From NCBI GenBank assembly GCA_963730115.1, contig CAVSQM010000010.1, forward strand, positions 62,001 to 126,000: a stretch of 64,000 nt of DNA. The letters run 5' to 3'. Every line of letters starts with the position of its first letter. Within the stretch, counting starts at the first letter, position 1. The stretch is from DASQFQ01 sp963730115 (lineage in GTDB: Bacteria > Actinomycetota > Thermoleophilia > Solirubrobacterales > Solirubrobacteraceae). Made by a program: the position numbers and the translations under genes. The notes under the pieces are model-generated. The model made no database searches and had not been told where the DNA came from. It was given only the letters and a program-made list of their open reading frames with translations. Shown here piece by piece: positions 34,153 through 41,061 of the stretch.

Positions 34153-36730
34153 CCGACGTCGTAGCCCAGCGCCTTCAGCGACGCGATGCGGGCGTTGACG
34201 CGGGCCTCGGCCTTCCGCACCGCGGCGCTCGCCCGGCGGAAGCCGGCCGGCTTCTCCGCCCGCGCGAGGCTGCGGTAGGCGTTCGCGGCGTTCTGGAACG
34301 CCTTGCCGAGGGCGGCGTGGGCCTGGGCGGTGACCGGGCCGCTCTCGACGCCGCCGAGGTCGGCCCGCGCGAGCGCGTAGGCGTCGGCGAGCGCGGCGGC
34401 GGCCTGGCGCTGGGCGGCCGGGCTGCCGGCGTTCGCCAGCGCCGTGCGCCCGGCCTTGCGCCGCTTGCCGAGCGCGGTCATGACGCGGCTCAGGTCCTCG
34501 CCGTACTGCGGGTCGGCGCCCACCGGGTAGGCGGTCTCGCCGTCGACGGCGAGCGAGCCGGCGACGCGCTCGCAGTCCGCGCGGAACTCGGCGCCGCCGC
34601 CGGGCGGCGCGAAGCACGCGACGGTCGCCACGCCGCCTCCGGTCGGCGCGGCGAACACGGTCAGCGAGCGGCCGCCGAACCCGTCGGCCTCCAGGCCCTC
34701 GTAGCGCAGCGCCTCGAGCTTGCCGAGCTTCACGCGGTCGCCCGGCCGCGGCTTCTCGGACAGGGCGGCGAGGAACGCCGGGGGCAGGAGCAGCGGCCCG
34801 GTGGCGTCCGACATCCCGACGATCACGCCGCGGTCCTCTGCCGACGCGGGCCCGACCGCGACCTGGTCGGTGCAGCTTCAGGCCCGGGATCGCCGGCGCC
34901 TCGCCGCGCCGCTCCCACGAGCCGGGGAAGCGCAGGTTGATCGCGCCCGCGGTGGTCGACGAGCTGAGGCCGGTGTCGGCCTGCGGCGCCGGGCCCTCCT
35001 CGTCCGGCTTGCCGAGCAGGTACCCGGCCAGCCCGCCGATGACGATCGCGGCCACCGCCGCCACGATCAGCGGCATGCGGGAGGGCTTGTCCCGCTCGCG
35101 CGGCGGCGCGACAGGCTCGGCGACGGCCGGGCCACCGCGCGTCGGAGCGGACACCCGGCTCTCGCGCCGCCGCCGCGCCGAAGCGCCCCGGTCGGCCGCG
35201 GGCATGGCGACCGTCGGCGGCGAGGCGAGGTCGGCCGTCGAGTCCTCCGTCCGCGGGCTGAGCGGCGGGACCGCCGGCGAAGCGATCGTGGCGTCGGCCG
35301 GAGCGGATTCCTGCGGCCGCACGGTGGGGTCGGCGGGCGCGACGACGGAGTCTTCGGGCCGGACGGCGGGGGAGGCGATCGTCGCGTCGGCCGGAGTGGA
35401 TTCCTGCGGCCGGACCGCGGGGGAGGCGACGGTCGGGTCGGCGGGGGCGGCGACGGAGTCCTGGGGCTGCACCGCCGGGGACGCGACGGTCGCGTCGGCG
35501 GGCGCGGCGATGGAGTCCCCGGGCTGCACAGCCGGGGACGCGACCGTGGGGTCGGCGGGCGCGGCGATGGAGTCGCCGGGCTGCACAGCCGGGGACGCGA
35601 CCGTGGGGTCGGCGGGGGCGGCGACGGAGTCTTCGGGCCCGACCGCGGGGGCCGACGGGGCCGCTCCCGACGCGGCGGACGGGGCCGCGCCCGCCGCCGT
35701 CGCGCCCGCTGCCAGCGGTCGCCGCCGCGGCCGGGGCGAGCACCGGGGCTCCCGGCGTGGTCGGCGCCGCGGGGTCCGGGGCGGGGTCGGGGACCGGCTC
35801 GGGCTTGCGCCGCACGCGCTCCGGGCGGGTCGGGACGCGCGCCTCCTTCTCGCGGATGCCGGCCTCCTCGGGCCCCTCGATCGGCCCGGGCGGCGTGATC
35901 ACCGCGCGCACGCGCTTGCCGAGCGCCCGCTCGGCCTCGTCGATCAGCCCCGTGGCCGACACGAAGCGCCCCTTCGGGTCCTTGTCCATCCCCTTGCAGA
36001 TGACCTCGTCCAGGTTCGGCGGCAGCTCGGGGCGCTGGTCGGTCACCAGGGGCGGCGGCTCGGACAGGTGCGCGTACATGACCGCGGCATCCGACGGCTT
36101 CGGGTACGGCACGGCGCCCGAGAGGCACTCGTAGAGCACCGCCGACAGCGCGTAGATGTCGCACGCCGCCGTCGCCTGCTCGCCGCGGATCTGCTCCGGC
36201 GCGATGTAGTCGATCGTCCCCACGAACTGGCCGGTCTGGGTCAGGCCCGCGTCGTCGATGCCCTTGGTCAGCCCGAAGTCGGCCAGGTACGAGCGGTCGC
36301 GCGAGCCGACCAGGATGTTCTGCGGCTTGATGTCGCGGTGGATCAGCCCCGCCTCGTGCGCGCTGTCGAGCGCCTCGGCGATCGGCCGCAGGATCCGCAG
36401 CGTCCGCGCGCCCTCGAGCTCGCGCGCGATGATCATCTCCTTGAGGTTCGGCCCGCGCACGAGCCGCATGGCGATGAACAGCGAGTCGTCCCACTCGCCC
36501 GCCTCGAAGATCGTGACGATGTGCGGGTGATCGAGCGCGGCCTGGATCCGCCCCTCGTGGCGGAAGCGCTCCTTGAACGAGGGATCCATCCCCAGCGTCC
36601 CGGCCAGGATCTTCAGCGCCACGGTGCGCCCCAGCGACAGCTGGCGCGCCTCGTAGACCACGCCCATCCCGCCGTGCCCGAGGATCCCCTCGATCTCGTA
36701 GCCCGCGACCTTGGTGCCCTTTTCGAGCAC
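34149..36730 (-). CDS. Membrane Ser/Thr protein kinase with repeat linker (frameshifted here)
   Basis: A PknB-type kinase reconstructed at 859 residues. The kinase domain (about 10-270) has LGHGGMGVVYEA, Lys40, HRDIKPQN with Asp133, and DFG at 151-153. Then come an acidic/Pro linker, a Pro/Ala/Thr/Ser region of 19-residue repeats (ADPTVASPAVQPGDSIAAP type), one membrane segment (MPLIVAAVAAIVIGGLAGYLLG), and an extracytoplasmic domain of about 260 residues starting LRFPGSWERRGEAP, without PASTA repeats. Extra bases in 35709-35715 and 34869-34870 break the frame; removing both fits the length. The GTG start lies two bases after the preceding gene. Confidence 0.88.
35240..35640 (-). repeat. 57-bp tandem repeats coding for 19-residue units
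   Basis: The segment of the kinase gene coding for the linker contains near-identical 57-bp units (for example units beginning at 35521 and 35578), with shorter, diverged copies toward 35240. Each unit encodes a Pro/Ala-rich stretch with Thr and Ser (ADPTVASPAVQPGDS), a possible autophosphorylation or spacer region. Copy number may vary between strains. Confidence 0.75.
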
Positions 36731-36732
36731 GA

Positions 36733-37113
36733 TCAGCCCTCGATGATGTCGTCGGGGGGAGGCGGCGTCGGGTCCGGCGGCGGCGGCGCGCTCGTGGGCG
36801 CCGAGGTCGGCGCGGCGGTCGGAGCCGACGTCGGCGCCGCGGTCGGGTCCGGGCCCGGCGTGCTCGTCGGCGTCGGCTTCCGTCGCTTGGCCGGGCGCTT
36901 CGGCGCCGGCAGCGCCGGCGCGCTCCCCAGCACGACGACCTTGGGCGCCGCCGACGGCGACGGCGCCGGCGGCAGCGCCGGGTCGCCGGTCTTGGCCGCC
37001 GGCTGCTTCCCACCGTCGTCGTCACCACCCATCCCGGCGACGGCATAGCCGCCGCCGAACGCGAGCCCGCCGAGAACCAGCACGCCCGCGATCGCGGCTC
37101 CCGCTACCGGCAT
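36733..37113 (-). CDS. Membrane-anchored Pro/Thr-rich protein, function unknown
   Basis: A 126-residue protein with one N-terminal hydrophobic segment (VAGAAIAGVLVLGGLAFGGG), then a low-complexity tail of Pro, Ala, Thr and Ser (PTPTSTPGPDPTAAPTSAP and PPPPDPTPPPPDDIIEG). Outside the membrane it is probably disordered and could be an extracytoplasmic spacer or glycosylated stalk. The ATG at 37113 overlaps the upstream gene by ten bases, and the kinase begins two bases after its stop. It is therefore translated with the kinase and may be its partner or substrate. No family is recognised. Confidence 0.6.
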   Translation of the reverse strand: MPVAGAAIAGVLVLGGLAFGGGYAVAGMGGDDDGGKQPAAKTGDPALPPAPSPSAAPKVVVLGSAPALPAPKRPAKRRKPTPTSTPGPDPTAAPTSAPTAAPTSAPTSAPPPPDPTPPPPDDIIEG

Positions 37114-38542
37114 CGCTTTCGTGGCTTCATCGACCCGGGCTTCAGGCAGCGCTTGATGCGCTTGAACCCGCCACGCTTGATCGTGTACTGGATGTAGGTG
37201 CCGATCCGGCCCTTCCGCGTCACGTAGATGCGGATCTTCTCGCCGGCCCGGAACGTGCGGCCCGCGAGCTTCTTCACCGTCAGCGTCCGCGCCGCCGTGG
37301 CGAGCACGTCGCCGCCGCCGGCGGCCGTCGCCTTCTTGGCGTACTTGCAGCCGGTGCCGCAGCGCACGGTGACCTTCGCGCCCTTGGGTGCCGTCACGCG
37401 CAGCCACACGATCCGCAGGCCGTTGGCCGTCGGGGTGGCGCGCAGGCGGGCCTCGGCCGACAGCCGCGAGGGCGGCAGCGGGTCGAGGCAGCCGTCGCGG
37501 TTCTTGTCACGCGCGGCGCCGCTCTTGGTCGGGCACTTGTCGGCGCTGTCGGCGATGCCGTCGCCGTCGCTGTCCGGCGGCGGCGGAGGCGGCGGGGGCG
37601 GAGGGACCGCATCGCCAGTGAAGGTGACGCGCAGGTTGAGCCGCCCGTCGGCCGCACCCGTCCCTTCGCCCTGGCCGCCGACCTGCACGAAGTAGGTGCC
37701 GGCGCCGAGGCGCGAGGTCAGCGCGGCGGACGTCCCCGCGCCGGCCGCGCAGCCCACCCGCTGCCCGTTGCTCCGGTACACGGCTGACGACCTGCCGAAA
37801 GCCGCTGCCGGCGACCGTGACCGCGCCGGTGGCGGTCGTGCGCGAAGCGGTACCAGACGGTCTTGTCGTAGGGCACGGGGCCGCACGTGAGCGTCTCGCC
37901 GACGTCGCTCAGCGCGCCGAACGTGAAGTTCTCGACCGTCTGGCCCAGCGCGACCGGGCGAGCGCCGGAGCGCTGGTCGTTGGCCGGCGGGGCGTCGAGC
38001 GAGAGGCTGATGTTGCCCTCGTCGTCGGTGAACCCGCCGCCCTGCAGCGCGCACTGGTCGCAGCCGCCGACCTGGATCCAGTACTGGACGCTGCTCTGCG
38101 TTCCGACCACGAGCTCGGAGCCGAGGTCGTCCGGGCCGCCGTCGTCGTTGCAGCCCTCGAAGACCAGGAAGCCGTCGGTGTCCTCGGTGTAGACGGCGAC
38201 GATCGTGTCGAAGTCGGACGAGCTTGGTCGAGACCGTGAGCGGGTCGCCGTTGCCGGTGAACGTCCACCACACGGTCTTGGTGAGCTGGTTGCCGTTCGG
38301 GCCCGGCGCCGCCGTCGGGCTCGCAGCGTGTCGGTGCCGCCGGTCGCCGCGGTCAGCGGCCTCGCCCGCCGGGTTGATCGTCGCCTCGTCGTTGGTGCCG
38401 CGTGAGGAAGTCGCCGATGCCGATCGGCGTGGCGTTGGTCCGCGATGTCGTTCCCGGGCGGCGCGGCGAAGGCCGTGCTCGGCAATGCCAGCAGCAGCCC
38501 TGCCACCGTGCAGATTGCCACCCGACCCAAGATTCCGCTCAT
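37104..38542 (-). CDS. Secreted protein with thrombospondin type-3 repeat (eight frameshifts here)
   Basis: Reconstructed at about 476 residues. Signal peptide MSGILGRVAICTVAGLLLAL...STAFA. Two PPC-like beta domains follow, recognisable as TKTVWWTFTGNGDPLTVST...DFDTIVAVYTEDTDGFL and DKTVWYRFATTATGAVTVAG with LGAGTYFVQVGGQGEG. Then come a Pro run and a type-3 repeat, DSDGDGIADSADKCPTKSG with DKNRDGCLDP, which binds calcium. A basic beta domain ends with RTFRAGEKIRIYVTRKGRIG. Eight single extra bases (two near 37790-37860, six between 38210 and 38450) break the frame, and 1439 minus 8 is divisible by three. It is the first gene of a unit with the Pro-rich protein and the kinase. Confidence 0.7.
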
Positions 38543-38666
38543 CACGATCCGATCCCGTTCGTTTCGGCCAAGGCGAATGTCCCCGGCCAAGCGATCAGAT
38601 CAGGTCTCAGCAGGCCCTGCAACACAGGCCGCGAAGGTGCTATACGGACCGCCAGGAAACGACGTC

Positions 38667-39002
38667 GTGACTGTCAGCAGGCTGATATTCGTGGAGCAGC
38701 GCCCGATGGCCGGGCGCGTCCTGCCGATCGAGCAAGGGCTGACGATCGGCCGCGAGGGCTGCGACATCGTCCTCCCCGACCCGGAGGTGTCGCGCAGGCA
38801 CGCCGTCATGCGCGTGCTCGAGAGCGGGGGCGCCGCGATCGAGGATCTGGGCTCCACGAACGGCACCTACGTCAACGACGAGCTGACCGAGGGAACGACG
38901 CCCGTCGACGTGGGAGACGTCGTCCGCTTCGGCAACACGCTGTGGCACGTGTCGGCGCCCGGGGCCACGACCCTGGTCGTCGGTCCGCGCGCAGACACTT
39001 GA
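38667..39002 (+). CDS. FHA-domain protein
   Basis: A 111-residue protein that is almost only an FHA domain, a phosphothreonine-binding module. Key residues are GLTIGREGCDIVLPD (Arg of the pThr pocket), VSRRHAVMRV (Ser-Arg-Arg-His) and DLGSTNGTYVNDELTEG (the STNGT loop). A GTG at 38667 has AGGA nine bases upstream and is preferred to longer starts. A single-domain FHA protein next to two receptor-like kinases probably docks on their autophosphorylated linkers. It reads toward the second FHA gene, 37 bases later, which has its own -10 box. Confidence 0.85.
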   Translation: MTVSRLIFVEQRPMAGRVLPIEQGLTIGREGCDIVLPDPEVSRRHAVMRVLESGGAAIEDLGSTNGTYVNDELTEGTTPVDVGDVVRFGNTLWHVSAPGATTLVVGPRADT

Positions 39003-39023
39003 CGGACACCCCTCGGGGTCGGT

Positions 39024-39029
39024 TAGGGT
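39024..39029 (+). promoter_or_regulatory. Promoter of the second FHA gene
   Basis: TAGGGT ends ten bases before the ATG at 39040. A possible -35 TTGACG lies at 38999-39004 with a long 19-base spacer. Confidence 0.45.
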
Positions 39030-39039
39030 CGCGCCAGAA

Positions 39040-39570
39040 ATGAGCCTGATGCTCGAGATCGTGGAAGGGCCGGGAGCCGGCCGGCAGTACGACATCGACC
39101 GTGCGGTCGTGATCGGCCGCGACAACACGGCCGACCTGGTGATCGACGACTCGCAGGCGTCGCGCCGCCACGCCCGCATCGAGCCGACCGCCCACGGCGC
39201 CCTCGTCGAGGACATGGGCTCCACCAACGGCACCTTCATCAACGACAACGAACTCCACGGCCGCGCCGAGCTCGGTCCGAACGACGAGCTGCTGATCGGC
39301 GTCACCGTGATGCAGGTGCGCACGCCGCAGGACGTCCAGCGCCAGCCGAGCGCGGTCCGCGCCGTGCCCTCGTTCGCGATCGACGAGTCGCGCCCGACCT
39401 TCACCGACGCCGTCACCGGCGACCACCGCCAGGCGGGCCCGGCCGACTCCGGCGTGCCCGAGCTCGAGCGCCTGCGCGACTCACGCGTGAAGACGAAGGC
39501 CAGCCTCGCTCCGCTGGCGATCTTCGTCCTCGCCGCGCTCGCCGTCGTGATCTACCTCGGCGCGACCTAG
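39040..39570 (+). CDS. FHA-domain protein with C-terminal membrane anchor
   Basis: A 176-residue protein. The FHA domain (1-95) has AVVIGRDNTADLVIDDSQ, ASRRHARIEP and DMGSTNGTFINDNELHG, all pocket residues intact. A linker follows, and one C-terminal hydrophobic segment (SLAPLAIFVLAALAVVIYLG) anchors it with the FHA domain in the cytoplasm. A tail-anchored FHA protein could recruit phosphorylated kinases or substrates to the membrane. Its stop overlaps the convergent third FHA gene by four bases. The three FHA genes and two kinases within 7 kb make a compact phospho-signalling locus. Confidence 0.87.
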   Translation: MSLMLEIVEGPGAGRQYDIDRAVVIGRDNTADLVIDDSQASRRHARIEPTAHGALVEDMGSTNGTFINDNELHGRAELGPNDELLIGVTVMQVRTPQDVQRQPSAVRAVPSFAIDESRPTFTDAVTGDHRQAGPADSGVPELERLRDSRVKTKASLAPLAIFVLAALAVVIYLGAT

Positions 39571-40166
39571 GCGAAGTAGATGATCAGGCCGGCGGCCGTG
39601 CCGGCGACGGCCGCGTAGGTCAGCGCCTGCGGCAGCCACAGCCTTGAGGCGGCCTTGCGGCGGCGCTGGCTCGACGTCGCCTGGTAGCGCCCGAACGGCT
39701 GCTCGAGCGTCGACTGGCCCGCTGCGGCGGTGACGGGCGCAGGCGCGGCCGGGGCGGGCGCCGGGGCTGCCGGGGCGGGCTCGGCGGGTCGCTGCCGCGG
39801 CGGCCGCGGCGGGGCCTGGCCGACGACGGTGCCCTGCGAGACGTGCGCGCGCGTCTCGCCCGCGCCGCCCGCAGGCGCCTCCTGCGGGACCTCGACGGCC
39901 AGCGTGGTGACGCCCACCGTCACCACCGCGCCGTGCCGCACGCGCGTCGGTCCGTCGATCCGCGTGCCGTCGACGCGGGTCCCGTTGCGCGAGCCGAGAT
40001 CCTCGATCTCGAGGCCGCCCGCGACCGGCCGGACGGCGAAGTGGCGGCGTGAGAGCTCGGCGTCGTCGATCTCGACGTCGACGTTCTCCCGCCCGATGAC
40101 CAGCTCCTCCGACACCTCGATGCGGCGTCCTTCGAGCTGGCCCGAGGTGATCACGAGGTGGGCCAT
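39567..40166 (-). CDS. FHA-domain protein with C-terminal membrane anchor
   Basis: A 199-residue protein. The FHA domain (1-95) shows ELVIGRENVDVEIDDAELSR, RRHFAVRP and DLGSRNGTRVDGTRID; SRNGT replaces the usual STNGT, a common variant. A Pro/Ala-rich linker (PAEPAPAAPAPAPAAPAPV) leads to a basic patch and one membrane segment (ALTYAAVAGTAAGLIIYFA). It is a mirror of the convergent FHA gene, with the same topology but little sequence identity outside the domain. It lies nine bases downstream of the second kinase on the same strand, so the pair is probably cotranscribed and FHA-kinase contact is likely. Confidence 0.87.
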   Translation of the reverse strand: MAHLVITSGQLEGRRIEVSEELVIGRENVDVEIDDAELSRRHFAVRPVAGGLEIEDLGSRNGTRVDGTRIDGPTRVRHGAVVTVGVTTLAVEVPQEAPAGGAGETRAHVSQGTVVGQAPPRPPRQRPAEPAPAAPAPAPAAPAPVTAAAGQSTLEQPFGRYQATSSQRRRKAASRLWLPQALTYAAVAGTAAGLIIYFA

Positions 40167-40175
40167 GGGCCGACC

Positions 40176-41021
40176 CTAACCAGATCGCGCGGCGCCGATC
40201 AACATTTCGGCATAGACCGTCGCGGAGGATGGCCGGGCGCTCGGCTCCTTGGCCAGCGCCGCCAGCACGGCCTCGCTGAGCCCGGGCGGCGCGTCGGCCC
40301 GATCGGCGCACGGATCCGGCGGCACGTCGCCGAGGTGGGCCATCCCGACCTCGAACATGCTCTTGCCCCCGAACGGCGGCTCGCCGGCCAGGCACTCGAA
40401 GACCACGCAGCCGAGCGCGTAGAGGTCGGCGCTCGCGCCCGGCTCGTCGCCGCGCAGCATCTCCGGCGCGATGTAGTCGAGCGTGCCGAGCATCTGCCCG
40501 GGGGCGGTGAGCATCGAGTAGTCGCGCCGCTTGGCGAGCCCGAAGTCGGTCAGCAGCGCGCCGCGCTCCTGGTCGAGCAGGATGTTCGACGGCTTGACGT
40601 CGCGGTGCACGAGCTCGGCGGCGTGCAGCGCGTCCAGCGCGGAGGCGATCTGCGACACGATCCGCGTCGTGTCGGCGACCGAGAGCGGCCCGTCGGCCCG
40701 GATGCGGTCGTCGAGCGACTTGTCGGGCACGTAGTGCATGGCCAGGTAGCCGACGCCGTCGACGTCACCGGCGTCGAGCACGTCGATCAGGTGCGGGTGG
40801 TCGACCTCGCCGGCCGCGCGCGCCTCGCGGGCGAAGCGCCGGGCCGTGCGCTCGTCGGCCACCAGACCCGGCTTGATCACCTTCAGCGCCACCACCGCCC
40901 CGTCCTCGCGGATGGCACGGAACACGATGCCCATGCCGCCCTCGCCGAGCTGGTCGTCGATCACGTACTCGCCGAAGGCGTCGCCGGGCTTCAGGCCGCG
41001 CGGGTCTGGATCATTGGCCAT
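40176..41021 (-). CDS. Soluble Ser/Thr protein kinase
   Basis: A 281-residue protein that is just a PknB-type kinase domain. It has LGEGGMGIVFRA, Lys47 (VVALKVI), HRDVKPSNILLD with Asp141, DFGLAKRRD and GTLDYIAPEMLRG. No membrane segment or sensor domain is present, so it would be cytoplasmic and depends on a partner for input. It sits head-to-head with the antiporter gene (40 bases between starts), and its TATGCT box ends seven bases before the ATG. It leads directly into an FHA gene. The HRD arginine and activation segment look intact, so it should be active. Confidence 0.9.
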   Translation of the reverse strand: MANDPDPRGLKPGDAFGEYVIDDQLGEGGMGIVFRAIREDGAVVALKVIKPGLVADERTARRFAREARAAGEVDHPHLIDVLDAGDVDGVGYLAMHYVPDKSLDDRIRADGPLSVADTTRIVSQIASALDALHAAELVHRDVKPSNILLDQERGALLTDFGLAKRRDYSMLTAPGQMLGTLDYIAPEMLRGDEPGASADLYALGCVVFECLAGEPPFGGKSMFEVGMAHLGDVPPDPCADRADAPPGLSEAVLAALAKEPSARPSSATVYAEMLIGAARSG

Positions 41022-41028
41022 TGGCGCG

Positions 41029-41034
41029 AGCATA
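41029..41034 (-). promoter_or_regulatory. -10 box of the soluble kinase gene
   Basis: The reverse strand reads TATGCT and ends seven bases before the ATG at 41021. The antiporter's -10 box lies only ten bases away on the other strand, so the two promoters are face to face and may compete. Confidence 0.45.
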
Positions 41035-41044
41035 AGCACCGGGG

Positions 41045-41050
41045 TAGGCT
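41045..41050 (+). promoter_or_regulatory. -10 box of the antiporter gene
   Basis: TAGGCT ends 11 bases before the ATG at 41062. It is divergent from, and very close to, the kinase promoter. Confidence 0.45.
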
Positions 41051-41061
41051 CGCGCCCGCCA

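Noticed and set aside
35240..35640. CRISPR-like array
   Set aside because: The repeats are head-to-tail with no unique spacers and lie in frame within the kinase gene, coding for 19-residue units.
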